Part shown: positions 29,651 to 40,301 of the stretch, piece by piece
Numbering within the stretch: position 1 is the first letter of the stretch
Layout of the letters: every line of letters begins with the position of its first letter
Notes under the pieces: model-generated
What the model saw: only the letters and a program-made list of their open reading frames with translations
What the model was told of the DNA's origin: nothing
Databases searched by the model: none
Translations under genes and position numbers: made by a program
Assembly: GCF_000227135.1 (NCBI RefSeq)
Contig: NC_018256.1
Location: 754,814-818,813 of the forward strand
DNA length: 64,000 bases
Source of the DNA: Leishmania donovani
Taxonomy: Eukaryota > Euglenozoa > Kinetoplastea > Trypanosomatida > Trypanosomatidae
Reading direction: 5' to 3'

Positions 29651-31042
29651 CTACAGCCCATTGGGGACCTCTCTCTCCTCGCGCTGCACCAGCGCTGAAG
29701 AAACGAACGCAGGGGGAACGGAGACGCTGCTGTGATGCGTGGTGTGTGGGAAAGTCTGGGTGACGCCGCTGAGGCTCGGTGCCGTGGCAGCGGCCGGAGG
29801 GTAGAGAGGGTGCACAACTGCGGAGCGCGACGCGGCAGGCGGCACAATGGAGCACGCTGACTGCCCCTCGGTAAGAGACTCTAGCACACGGCTGGAGTTC
29901 GGCTTTTGGATCTCACCACCCTTGTTGTCGATGTCTCCTGCCATCGCCGCAGTGGCCCTTGGCTCGCTGTCATCCTCGACAGCCCCGACCTCGGCGAAGC
30001 CGGTGATCGCCCTCTCTTTGGCGGCCAGGTACTCGGTGTAGTTCTCCAGGTTGAGGCACGTAGGCAGCGTATTGAAAACCTCCCTCGCAAAGCGGCCGTC
30101 GCTCACGTAAAGGATGCGGTCGGCGTAGCACTCGATGTCAGGATTATGTGTGACCATGATGCACGTCGTCTTGGTGCGGCGGTTGATGCGCATGAGGAGA
30201 TCCATCACTTCGATCGTGTTCGCCGTGTCCAGGTCGCCTGTCGGCTCGTCAAGCAGGAGGATAGACGGATTGTTCGCCAAGCTTCGCGCAATTGTCACAC
30301 GCTGCTGCTCGCCACCACTGAGCTCGGAGGGGAGGTGGTTGATGCGGTTACGCAGTCCGACTAGCGTGAGCAGCTGGCGAGACCGCAGCCGCATTGCCTT
30401 CGCTGACATCTTGCCCAGTAGCGTCATAGGCAGCTCCACGTTCTCAGCGGCGGTCATGGTAGCGATCAAGTTAAACGTCTGGAACACGAAGCCGAGATTT
30501 TTCAGGCGGATGTCTGCCAAAACGCTCTCCTTGGTGTCCTTGTCGATGATCCTCCCGTTTAGCTCGACTGTACCCTCGGTGCAGGAGTCGATGCTGCCAA
30601 TGATGTTTAGCAGCGTTGTCTTGCCACCACCGCTGGGTCCACGGATCATGACAAACTCGCCGCGTCGCACGGGCGCAAACGGCGGAGGTAGGTTGCCGCG
30701 TTGAAGGCAGTTCGTGTTGGAGGCTTTCTGTGTCGTCGCTGCCGCGCTCGAGTGCTCTGGCTCAGCCAGCGTAATATCCTTGAGCGCCACAACACGCTCA
30801 TCAGAGCCGACGATAGGGTAGCTCTTGCCCACGTGGCACAAACGAAGCACCACCGGCTCGGACTGCAGCACGGTCTGCCGCGACAGCTCCGATAAGGACG
30901 CATCGTTGAGAAGGATGTCGCGGCTCTTCGGCGCCTCCTCCGCCGTCACGGGGCTGATGTTATCAGGAATGCTGAATATCCCTGAAGACGGAGACAACTT
31001 CCCCACCGTCGCAGGCGTCCTTTCCGTCGTCGCCAAGGACAT
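29651..31042 (-). CDS. ABC transporter ATP-binding protein, LolD/MacB/FtsE-like, no membrane domain
   Basis: The 463-residue protein starts at ATG 31042. It has one complete nucleotide-binding domain: Walker A GPSGGGKT (135-142), Q-loop Gln188, signature LSGGEQQ (241-247), Walker B ILLLDEP (261-267), D-loop GDLD (269-272) and H-loop His299. The LSGGEQQRV and LLDEPTGDLD wording is characteristic of the LolD/MacB/FtsE group, which in bacteria powers lipoprotein or macrolide export with a separate permease. A Ser/Ala/Asn-rich insert of about 35 residues interrupts the fold before Walker A (92-126). Flanking tails of about 60 and 130 residues are low-complexity. No membrane span is visible, so a separate partner would be needed for transport. 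Trypanosomatids class such proteins in ABC subfamily H; I cannot give the member number. Confidence 0.9.
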   Translation of the reverse strand: MSLATTERTPATVGKLSPSSGIFSIPDNISPVTAEEAPKSRDILLNDASLSELSRQTVLQSEPVVLRLCHVGKSYPIVGSDERVVALKDITLAEPEHSSAAATTQKASNTNCLQRGNLPPPFAPVRRGEFVMIRGPSGGGKTTLLNIIGSIDSCTEGTVELNGRIIDKDTKESVLADIRLKNLGFVFQTFNLIATMTAAENVELPMTLLGKMSAKAMRLRSRQLLTLVGLRNRINHLPSELSGGEQQRVTIARSLANNPSILLLDEPTGDLDTANTIEVMDLLMRINRRTKTTCIMVTHNPDIECYADRILYVSDGRFAREVFNTLPTCLNLENYTEYLAAKERAITGFAEVGAVEDDSEPRATAAMAGDIDNKGGEIQKPNSSRVLESLTEGQSACSIVPPAASRSAVVHPLYPPAAATAPSLSGVTQTFPHTTHHSSVSVPPAFVSSALVQREEREVPNGL

Positions 31043-32279
31043 ACGTGCCTACGTGTATGTGTATGGTGTTCGGTGCTGTGGAGAGAGAGAGAGAGAGGGG
31101 GGAGGGGGGGGGGCAAGGCAAGAGGGAGCAAAGCGGTGAAACAAGAGAGAAGGACGTCCTCGTAGCCAGCGGGAGAGTGGAGATGGAGCGGGTGATCGGC
31201 GCCAGCAAAGGACTCGAAGGAAAGCAGCAAAGCCACAACGAGGGGACGGAGGAGGGGGAGCAGCAAAATAAAAACAAAGAAAAAAACGGGGGAGGGATCA
31301 ATCAAGCACACGTGAAACGCGTACACCCACGAACGTGTGCACGACGACTTTAAGCGGCAAGACTAGGAATGAAGAACGCCAAAGCAAAGCAAGAGCAGCA
31401 GCCGCAGCACGTAAGCTTGATCCGTATTTGTGCGTGTGGGCATATATATATATATGTGTGTGTGTGCGTGCGTGTGTATGTGTCGTTGAGGAGTGGGGTA
31501 TCTACGCACAACAAACACAAGCGTTACCAGCGAAGCACACGAAGCGGTTACGCTATGTGCGAGTGGGGGGGGGGAGAGAGCGAGCGTGCAAGTGCGAGCT
31601 GTTCACTGTGTGAGGCTGCGAGGAGAATGGGCCGGTGCTCAGAGAGAGTGAATGCGAGGGAGAAAGAGATAGAGAGAGCCGTGAGAGTTATGAGCTTGTG
31701 AAGCGACTACTCACTACGAGATCAGCGGGGGTGGGGGTGTGGTGCTCGTCGCGGAAAGAGAGACGGCGAGGCAAGACTTGCGGAGAGTAGAGGGGTGCGA
31801 GGGAAGCGTCGCTGCTCCTCTCCCTTCACTCTCTTCACTTTCCCCCAACGCGGCGCGCAGTGCTGCGCATGTATCCTTCAACATAGAAAAAGCGCATGCG
31901 CGAACGTACTATGGGCAAGCAGCTACTTCCCGACACACATGCTACAGAACGACGAATGCGAGCATCACGCTGCGCCCTTGTAGCCGAGGTGCGGGCATGA
32001 ATATCGTGCTCCCTCCCGTTGCCGTTTTTTTTTTCGTGGTTCCCGCTCTCCCCTTCGCCACTGTTGTGCCACTGCTGCGGATCCTTTTGCTGATGCAGCG
32101 CCGCCCTCGGCAACCTGCAAAGACAAGTGCCAAAGCATGCAAGACACAGAGAGAGGGAGAGAAATGATGATGAGCCGCCATCCATGCGCCCGTTACGTCA
32201 GCCATCGTAGGCAAAGAGTGAACACGAGAACACCGGCTGCGCCCGCCCACGCCGTCACCTCTTCGATGTCCTTCCTTTC

Positions 32280-32603
32280 TTTCGCAGCCACCGGTGAAGG
32301 TGCCCGCTAAGGCAGTAGCCGCAGACAAGACGATAGCAGAGAGCGCAAGACCACCACTGATGATTCGAGCGAGAACGGTCACTTGCAACTTTGTAAGACA
32401 GCGCGGCTGCATGCCGTGCGTAGCCCCTCTACAGCGCCTTTCCTGAACTGCTTCTCTCGCTTCAGGTCGTAATCGCACACACGCCTGAAGGCATCCGGCG
32501 ACACCAGCATATATAGCCATCGCACTGCCAGGAGACGCGGCATAAACAGAGTACAGCGAGGCACTCGCGGCACGTGATACCAATCAATCCGACCAATGCT
32601 CAT
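32280..32603 (-). pseudogene. Possible small gene remnant with one frameshift
   Basis: An ORF from ATG 32603 (74 codons, to 32379) has Leishmania-like codons and a protein-like segment VSPDAFRRVCDYDLKREKQF. Around 32390-32430 the coding quality passes to another frame, which reads LQVTVLARIISGGLALSAIV and continues with a hydrophobic segment to about 32280. Together these could be a short single-span membrane protein broken by one frameshift, next to repeat copy 1. I do not recognise it. It may equally be a chance ORF, so confidence is low. Confidence 0.3.
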
Positions 32604-32878
32604 GAGAGCCGGTCGATTCGCCTAAAGGCTCTGTGCGCAGCGATGTACAGTTCACGGCGCGTGCACCGTGACTCCGTCAACGTCCCCTCAACATTGTGGG
32701 GCCCGCCTCTTCCTCTCGCGTCCTTTCCTCTTCTATTGAATTCGCTTCCCTCGCCCAAAATCGAGCTACAGAGCCGCGCCAAAAGCGAGCACCACAACAA
32801 GGAGAACGAAATAGAGAGGGAAACACCTAGAAGCACAAGAGCAGGCGCCACAACAGAGCAATACCCCGATGAAGTCAC

Positions 32879-34343
32879 AGCAGCGGCGAACACACAACAA
32901 AAGAGCCCACAGAGATGCTGCGTTGCAGAGACGCCGACGCGCGTGTGCAAGAGAGGGCCGCACGATAGCACAAGACAACGAGTGAGAGGAGTCGAGAGCG
33001 CTCTCCCACGCACACCGCAACGCCCACTGCACTCTCTTCGCCTGAGCAGCCTGCTCATTCGTCCAGACACAGGTCAGCCGATCGACGCACACAACCACAG
33101 CTCACCTACCCTCGCAGGGGTGCGGCGGAATCCTTGTCGACTAGGACAAGCCGGCCCGCCGTCCAATCGGCCCACACGGAGACTCGGCTGGACGGCACGC
33201 CCTGATCCAGGCGGGCCGCGCCCAGCGTCCTGCTCGAGGGCGGAGGCNNNNNNNNNNNNNNNNNNNNNNNNNNNNNNNNNNNNNNNNNNNNNNNNNNNNN
33301 NNNNNNNNNNNNNNNNNNNNNNNNNNNNNNNNNNNNNNNNNNNNNNNNNNNNNNNNNNNNNNNNNNNNNNNNNNNNNNNNNNNNNNNNNNNNNNNNNNNN
33401 NNNNNNNNNNNNNNNNNNNNNNNNNNNNNNNNNNNNNNNNNNNNNNNNNNNNNNNNNNNNNNNNNNNNNNNNNNNNNNNNNNNNNNNNNNNNNNNNNNNN
33501 NNNNNNNNNNNNNNNNNNNNNNNNNNNNNNNNNNNNNNNNNNNNNNNNNNNNNNNNNNNNNNNNNNNNNNNNNNNNNNNNNNNNNNNNNNNNNNNNNNNN
33601 NNNNNNNNNNNNNNNNNNNNNNNNNNNNNNNNNNNNNNNNNNNNNNNNNNNNNNNNNNNNNNNNNNNNNNNNNNNNNNNNNNNNNNNNNNNNNNNNNNNN
33701 NNNNNNNNNNNNNNNNNNNNNNNNNNNNNNNNNNNNNNNNNNNNNNNNNNNNNNNNNNNNNNNNNNNNNNNNNNNNNNNNNNNNNNNNNNNNNNNNNNNN
33801 NNNNNNNNNNNNNNNNNNNNNNNNNNNNNNNNNNNNNNNNNNNNNNNNNNNNNNNNNNNNNNNNNNNNNNNNNNNNNNNNNNNNNNNNNNNNNNNNNNNN
33901 NNNNNNNNNNNNNNNNNNNNNNNNNNNNNNNNNNNNNNNNNNNNNNNNNNNNNNNNNNNNNNNNAGAGAAAGAGCGCACGGCCTGTCCTCCTGAGAGGGC
34001 ATACGAGGCAGCCATAGACAGCAGACAGGTGAGGAGCCCACGCGGCGCGAGCGAGGCATGCGCAACCACATTACTGCGTGCAAGGCCATAGCGTGAAACA
34101 GCGTGTGCTTCGCCCACCCTCCTCGAGTGATCCGCGAATCAAGCGTAGCATATCGGGCACAGCACCGGGTCGGACGCCCTCATAGCAAACACAGACGGGG
34201 GATGGGGGCACCACAGTACCGGCGCAGCAGTAGGCAGCACACCATCGGCACCCCATGCCGCCACTGCCAGCCGCCCGCCGTTGCAGTAATGCACGGCACC
34301 GACAGGTGCCGGTGCGGAACTGGGCGAGCATGGTCTCCGGTCG
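32879..34343. repeat. Unrecognised GC-rich direct repeat, copy 1 (contains a 717-N gap)
   Basis: The left arm (32879-33247) and right arm (33965-34343) match copy 3 almost base for base. Copy 3 has 662 bp at the position of the gap once its false duplication is removed, so the gap is predicted to be filled by the same unit. Boundaries are where similarity with copy 3 stops. It carries no ORF I consider coding. Confidence 0.85.
33248..33964. other. Assembly gap (717 N)
   Basis: The bases are undetermined. ORFs reported across it are meaningless. Confidence 1.
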
Positions 34344-35652
34344 CCTCGCAAGCGCAGCTTCCGTGCTCTTCCGGTGTGGGATGGCTGCTGCTAAGTAGCT
34401 CTTGGTGTGGCGTGTCGCATCGTTTAGCACGCTTTTGAAGGGATGTCATCCTGGCAACGGAGTCCGGTAACCGGCTGTGAGGTTTACGCCGTTGGCGTCG
34501 GGGCCTGTGGGATGGTGGGTGTTTGCAAGGTTGTCAACTTCGTCCCTGTTTTTCAAGTCGAAGTGACCAAAGTCAAGCCTCGCTCGGGTAGAGGAAGAAA
34601 AAAAATAGACGCGGCGAGGATTGGGAGATGCGAGATGGGAGAGAGGAGTGGGGTGATGAAGAGGGAGGGAGGAAGAAGGGGGCGCACCCCCCTAGTGTGT
34701 AAACCATAATCATCAGCCGCATGAGGGTCACTTGGAGGCAGAGCACACAAAAGCTTCCCCTCCCTCTCCCTTCCCCTCCTATGGCGAATCAGAAGGGCTG
34801 CCCTTTCGTCTGACATGTTCACTCATACACATGTGCCACTCCACGGCAGCGAGTGGCAAAGGGGATAGTAGGGGAGGGGGGTGCTATGCGTGCATCGGCC
34901 TCTGCCGTTTTGGGGTATGGTCATCTGTTCGGCAGCTTCCGATTAGGCGGCCGGCGGTGTTTGTCACCTGTTGCATTTTTTTTGTGGATGTTCCCTGTCG
35001 AAAAGGGCAGCCGAGGCGTTGCGAGTACAGCAGAGTTGTGTGCCCTGCCGCCTGCTGTTTCGGCTCCGTGTCTTGGGCGCGTCTGGGGCGGTGTGCGTCG
35101 GCATTGTTGTTCAGCACAGCCGTAGACTGAGACACGCTTCTCTGTACCTTCAGTCTCTCTCCTGCTCGGCGTTTTTCGCCCTCCGCCAGAGCGTGGCTTT
35201 GAAGCTTTTGTGGGGAATCCTCTGGCAGAGAGCGCGAGCGAGAGTGCTCGGCGGCGCGTGCGCCACCGCAGCCGGCACGCCACCCCTCACTGAACAGCAG
35301 AAAGATCGAGTGCGCGGAGGAGACACAAAGACGGTCCTGCACAGTCAAGGTTCACGGAAAAGCACAAGACGGCACACGCCTAGTAGCACACACTCGCAGA
35401 CACACCCGATCGGGGAGCAAAAAAAAAACTACAAGGACAGGCACGAGCTTGAGCCGCCATCAAAGAAACAATATATATATATATATATATGTCGAGAAAA
35501 ACCTGAGTAAGGCGCGCCATGGCTAGCGTATGCTTCGTTGCTCCCATTTCATCGCACTCTTCGGTCGTGTCTTGTGCGTTCCTTCGCTGGCTGGCGCGTC
35601 TTTTGAAAAAAGGAGATTCAAAAGAGAAACGGAGTCATAGGTGACCCCCATG

Positions 35653-37008
35653 TTAGTCGCCTGACACACGTTTCGAGGTTGCGCCCTCTTGTTGCGGCAG
35701 CGGGGAGGGCGTCCTGTTGTCGGTGGTGGGACTTCTCTCCGTCGAGTTCTCTGCGAGGAGGTCCACCAGCTTATTGATCTCGTCTTCCTGAGAACCTTCA
35801 AAGCGGCCTACAATACAGCCGTTGCGGTACGCCATGAATGTTGGGAGACTGCGGATGTCGTGCAAGGCAGTCACCTCCGCATTCGCGTTCGTGTCCACCG
35901 TGATTAGGATTACAGAGTGCGCGAACGACTTGGTCGCGTCCCCGAGGAAGCGGCAGGCAACGTCGCAGGATTTTTGATCTTCTAGCGTCATGGTTGTGGC
36001 AGGAAGGGAGGCAGTGGTCGCTCCAGCAGCCTTCGCATCCTTGGCCTCTGCGTAAGCGGCGATTGGCGCGGCAGCTGACACACCTGTAGGGCTGTCTGGT
36101 TCGCGCTGGTTTTGCTGCAGGTAATCAAGCAAAGGCGATGGCAAGCCATCGACCCCTGCAGCCTCTGTAGCGTGCTCCGCGGAGGTCGGTGGAGCGGCTG
36201 TGGCACCGCTGCCACCGCCACCAGCTCCCGCCACCGCGTGAAGCAGCTTTGACCGAATCACGGCGCATGGGGCGCATGATGCCTTGTAGAAAAACACCAA
36301 GGCTTTGGCACCCCGAAGGCGGTCCTGCAACTCTTGCGGATTGCCGTGGAAGGAGAAGACCGGCGCTGGTGGCGTGGCAGCCAGTGGCTCAGTGCCTGAT
36401 GGCGGCAAGGGGGGGCTGTCGCATGTGTGGTCAGCGGCAGGTGAACTTTGTTTTTGCCCGGCCATCTCAGTGAACGCAGCGCTGTCATCGGGTGACGCAG
36501 CGGCAGGAGCACCGTCTTTTGTGTGCTGTGAAGCGCAATCGAAGGATGGAGCCGAGCCTGTGTCAGCAGGCGTCTCGTCGGATTTAGCTGCCGCGTCCAA
36601 GGCCGCGCAAACGCGCATACGAGTCGCGAGCGACGCGGCCGCGGCGGTCGCTGCCACCGACGATGCTACTGCAGTCATGCGCTGTTCCGTGAGTGTCGTC
36701 TTCACTCTCAGCGGAGACGGCGCCTCGGTGGGCGACAGAAGCCTTTGCACTGAGAGGCTCCGTTGTCGGTATCGCGGCCCTTCGATATCTGGCGCGGTGG
36801 CACCAAGCACAGCGCCACCTCGTCGGCCTATATCAGTGCTTGTGGTACGTTCTGCCTGGGGATAAGAGATCAGGCACACGGACGACGGTGTGCGTAGGTC
36901 ATTAGACGGCGCAGCTACCCACGAGTTCGCCACGCGTGTTCGCCAGTTTCCGCGGTGTGCCCCAACAGCGGCCCACGCGGCAAACATGCTAAAGGCGCCA
37001 GTGTACAT
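35653..37008 (-). CDS. Thioredoxin-fold protein with CAPC active site
   Basis: The 451-residue protein starts at ATG 37008. The first 215 residues are Ala/Ser/Pro-rich; the extreme N-terminus (about 1-30) is hydrophobic then basic and could be a mitochondrial presequence. The thioredoxin fold begins near 218: ALVFFYKASCAPC places a CxxC pair at Cys245 and Cys248 (CAPC instead of CGPC). The second half is unmistakable: HSVILITVDTNAN (364-376), then RSLPTFMAYRNG (386-397) with the conserved cis-proline Pro389, and GRFEGS before the last helix. An insert of about 110 residues (about 255-360), Ala/Gly/Pro-rich, splits the domain after the active-site helix. The lack of Trp before the CxxC is unusual for a general thioredoxin. 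Substrate and compartment are unknown. The gene lies between repeat copies 1 and 2. Confidence 0.8.
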   Translation of the reverse strand: MYTGAFSMFAAWAAVGAHRGNWRTRVANSWVAAPSNDLRTPSSVCLISYPQAERTTSTDIGRRGGAVLGATAPDIEGPRYRQRSLSVQRLLSPTEAPSPLRVKTTLTEQRMTAVASSVAATAAAASLATRMRVCAALDAAAKSDETPADTGSAPSFDCASQHTKDGAPAAASPDDSAAFTEMAGQKQSSPAADHTCDSPPLPPSGTEPLAATPPAPVFSFHGNPQELQDRLRGAKALVFFYKASCAPCAVIRSKLLHAVAGAGGGGSGATAAPPTSAEHATEAAGVDGLPSPLLDYLQQNQREPDSPTGVSAAAPIAAYAEAKDAKAAGATTASLPATTMTLEDQKSCDVACRFLGDATKSFAHSVILITVDTNANAEVTALHDIRSLPTFMAYRNGCIVGRFEGSQEDEINKLVDLLAENSTERSPTTDNRTPSPLPQQEGATSKRVSGD

Positions 37009-39184
37009 GCCACGTCCTTCCTGATATCCAATCCGTAGAAAATTAAATCGATCTGGATACCCTGAGCGCCTGCGTGAATGTGCATGCGCATACGTTCGCT
37101 TTTATCGCCGAATCCCCCCAGCCCCTGAATAACAGACGCAGAAAACGCAGGGTGACAAAAATGAACGTGCGGGGGGTGGGTGCTGGCGTGAGGGGCGGTG
37201 TGTAGTGAGCGCAGTGAGCAGTCAAGCACGGCGCACACGCACACACACAAAGGCACGGGAGAGAGCGAGAGGAGGCGCGAAGAGAAAGGTTTACAAAGGG
37301 AAAAGCACACGGCTGCAAGACGGCGTGGAGTGGCAAATACGTTTTGGGGGTGGGAAGGGGAAGAGCGAGTGTGCAACAAAACGACAACGGCAACACGCCA
37401 AAGCAGCGAAGGGATGTGAAAAGAGAGAAAGGTGTGTCTGTGTGTTGGGGAGAGAGGAAGGAGAGAGACCTAAGAGAAGAAGCGAGCAAACAGCAGTGAG
37501 GAGGAGGCAAAGCAGTGAGCCGCCACAGTAACGCGAACAAAAAAAAGATAGAGAGAACAACGATTGGCCGGCGTCGGCGAGAAGGTCAGGAGAGGCGAGG
37601 GGGTGTAATACGGAGATGAAAAGACGTGAGTAAAGAAGAGATGGAAGGAGAGGGAATGAGGAAGAGTCAAGAGGGAAGACGTAGTGCTGCAGGTGTGTGT
37701 GTGTGAGTGCGCGTCGCAAAAAAGAAAGAGGAGAGGTGACACACGCACACTCATACAAAACCAGACCGAAAAGAAGCCAAACGACAACAAGGGCACGTAG
37801 CCACGGTCACCCTATTACCGTTTAAACCGAAAACGTCCGCCAGAGACCACGGCGCAAGATGCACATGTACGATGCAGCGACTAACCTACGGTCTCACAAC
37901 GACTCAACAAAAAAAAAACGAGGAGTGGCCACAATCAGGCACAGGGAAGAAGATTAGGGCGAGCACGCAAGAGAAGAGACGCAAAGAAAGGAGGCGCCTG
38001 CAAAGCCCACACCTCACCCTCACAAACGAAAAAGAAAAAAGGTAGAACGGAAAGAGGTGGAGAGCAATACACGCACGCACGCACACCACCACAACCACCA
38101 AGCACTGCTAGCTTCCTAAGAAACGCTGCCCAGCGTTAGGTGAAGGCGAGGGGGAGCGAAGGGTGAGGCACACGAGTGCCGCAGCGATTGCGGGGCGCAG
38201 CGCACGGATGGCGGCAGGACGCAGCCAATAATAACGTGGGGGAGGAAGAGAGCAGACACAGAAACGGCTTTGAATGCACAATCGAATGCCGCCGCTCGTG
38301 CGTCGCGTTAGCAGCTGTGCATGTGACACTGCTGAGCTATGTCGGTGGGTCTGCTTAAATGCGTATAAACCGTCGACTGTTGGTGCTCTCCCGGTCACTT
38401 TGGTCGCTGTGCTCTGGGCACTAAAAAGTAACGAGGACGGCCCGCTCGAAGAGAGAGAAAGGGGGTAAAGCGAAGAAGCAGTGGTTGGTGTAGATCTACG
38501 ACTAGAGAGGGAGAAGGTGGCCAAGGCACAGAGACGGGGGCCTATAAAGTTTGTGCGTGTGTGTGTGTGTGTGTGTGCTCGGATAGTGGGAGAGAGCTTG
38601 AATGCCGCTTCACGAGGCCTCACTCGTCTTGGTTTTGGGGGTTTCGTTTTTCAACGATGTGCGATTCTTCGCCCACGTCCGTAGTTTCCTTGCCGCAGAG
38701 CGATCCGCACCTGGCGAGTGTCTGCCTTCCTTTGTTCACTTCCTTGGATTTTTATGTGTGAATCCTCCCCGTCGCGGTCCAAGCACCACACGGCGTATGA
38801 AAAGAAGAGGCACGCGGAACCGTAGAAGCGAAGAGAGTCGCAGCGGCGATGAAGCGTGCATGAGATACAACATACCCAGGGTACAGATGCATGGATATAC
38901 TACTTTGGGGGGGGGCAGAGGGGGAGGCAAGCGCCGCAAGAGAGCACGGCGCTGACGCACGAAGCAGCCCGCACAGAGCAAGTAAGTCTTCCGCTTCACT
39001 TCAACTTTTCGCGCAAGGAAGAAAACAGCGGCTAGCTGTCTCCAGCCTCATTTCACGCTCGCCTCTGACATGGCTTGTTGAGCGACGCTTTTCCACGACG
39101 GCCACTGGGCATGAGGGACAGGAAAACTGGCACACAAGCACACGCCCCACGTCAGCTCCGAGGTTCTTTACCCCTTTTTTCTCC

Positions 39185-39803
39185 AGCCTGCTCATTCGTC
39201 CAGACACAGGTCAGCCGATCGACGCACACAACCACAGCTCACCTACCCTCGCAGGGGTGCGGCGGAATCCTTGTCGACTAGGACAAGCCGGCCCGCCGTC
39301 CAATCGGCCCACACGGAGACTCGGCTGGACGGCACGCCCTGATCCAGGCGGGCCGCGCCCAGCGTCCTGCTCGAGGGCGGAGGCGGTGGCGTCCGTCGTG
39401 CGGGCGATAAGGGGTGGTCGAGGTGTGCGCCGCANNNNNNNNNNNNNNNNNNNNNNNNNNNGCCCTCCGAGACCCTGCACCCTGCCACCTCCACGTCATG
39501 CCTCCCCCCTCCAGTCGCTTGCAGCAGCGGCATCCCATAATATGGTGCGGTGACTCTCCGCATGGCAGTCGGAGGGGCTCGATCGTGCCGTTCGGGGGTG
39601 CTCTCGCCGCGCTTCCAGCACCTGCGCCCCATCAGCCCGCCCCGTTGGACGGCCGAGACGCCGCATGTTGCGCGCGTATGCGCTGTGGCGCTCATTGGTG
39701 TGGAGCTCCTCGCGCCTTTCTCGTCCATCACGCGTGCGCGGCTGACCTCTCGATGCTTTGCGTGGGCGTGATACGCCATGCCGGCTCTCCATGACAGCGC
39801 CTG
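39185..39803. repeat. Direct repeat, copy 2, truncated at both ends
   Basis: This matches the middle of copy 3 (from AGCCTGCTCATTCG to GACAGCGCCTG) with only isolated differences, in the same orientation. A short N run (39435-39461, 27 N) replaces 37 bases present in copy 3. The left junction falls exactly at an AG preceded by a pyrimidine tract (CCCCTTTTTTCTCC). About 35 bases past the right junction there is an A11 run. Confidence 0.85.
39435..39461. other. Assembly gap (27 N)
   Basis: Copy 3 has 37 bases at this place (44974-45010), so the true content can be predicted. Confidence 1.
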
Positions 39804-40301
39804 CGCATAAAGATATGCTTCGAGAAGAGTGGAGAAGCAAAAAAAAAAAGAATAAGAAATGCATTGTGAAGGCGCGTCTGCATCTACAGCAAAAAGAGAC
39901 AACGGCGAAAGGAGCACTTGTGCGTGCGTGAGGGGAGCTGCTCTTTAATAAGGAAAGAACAATACGAAAGCACTTACACGCGCATACCTGTACACAGAGA
40001 CTGCCTCATCTCAGAATCTTTCGACCCCAAAACAGTGAGAGATGGGCGAGGCTTCGAGAAAGTGTTGGGAGGGCCACATGTGCGCAGTGCATTGTACATG
40101 TGGGGAGGGGGTTGTGGCATCGAGCCGAGGCCTATCGAGGACCGATACTGGCGTTGACGTGTGCGCCTCGAACAAGTAAGCGTAGAAGGTGCCTTCCAGA
40201 TGATCAGAAAACGTAAGGGAGGTGATAGCACATTGGTACCGTCTGTCAGCACTTCTTGCTGATCGACATCTTTTCAGTCTTCGCCGTGCACGTCTGGTGG
40301 C

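Larger units (their letters stand above)
31043..35652. other. Spacer between thioredoxin-like gene and ABC gene, with repeat copy 1
   Basis: It holds the 3'UTR of the thioredoxin-like gene, repeat copy 1 with an assembly gap, a possible gene remnant (32280-32603) and simple repeats: (TA)n/(TG)n at 31442-31467 and (AT)10 at 35471-35490. I see no other gene in 34345-35652. Confidence 0.6.
37009..40301. other. Spacer between coiled-coil gene and thioredoxin-like gene, with repeat copy 2
   Basis: The stretch is low-complexity (purine-rich on plus, (GT)n near 38558-38577, G-run near 38907-38915) except for repeat copy 2 at 39185-39803. No gene is visible. A 28-base segment near 38876-38903 resembles sequence flanking the SIDER near 28884-28911. 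Confidence 0.6.

Noticed and set aside
31942..32583. 213-codon minus-strand ORF as a full gene
   Set aside because: The first codon is TTG and only about 40 codons (about 32280-32400) look coding; treated as part of a possible remnant.
32574..34091. 505-codon plus-strand ORF
   Set aside because: About half of it is undetermined bases, and the rest lies in the non-coding repeat.
38876..38903. Short similarity with sequence flanking the SIDER (near 28884-28911)
   Set aside because: Only about 28 bases with several mismatches; too short to call a second element.
40020..40250. Possible second SIDER fragment in the 3'UTR of the coiled-coil gene
   Set aside because: Only vague similarity (GGCTTCGAGAAA) and no 79-base signature could be found.
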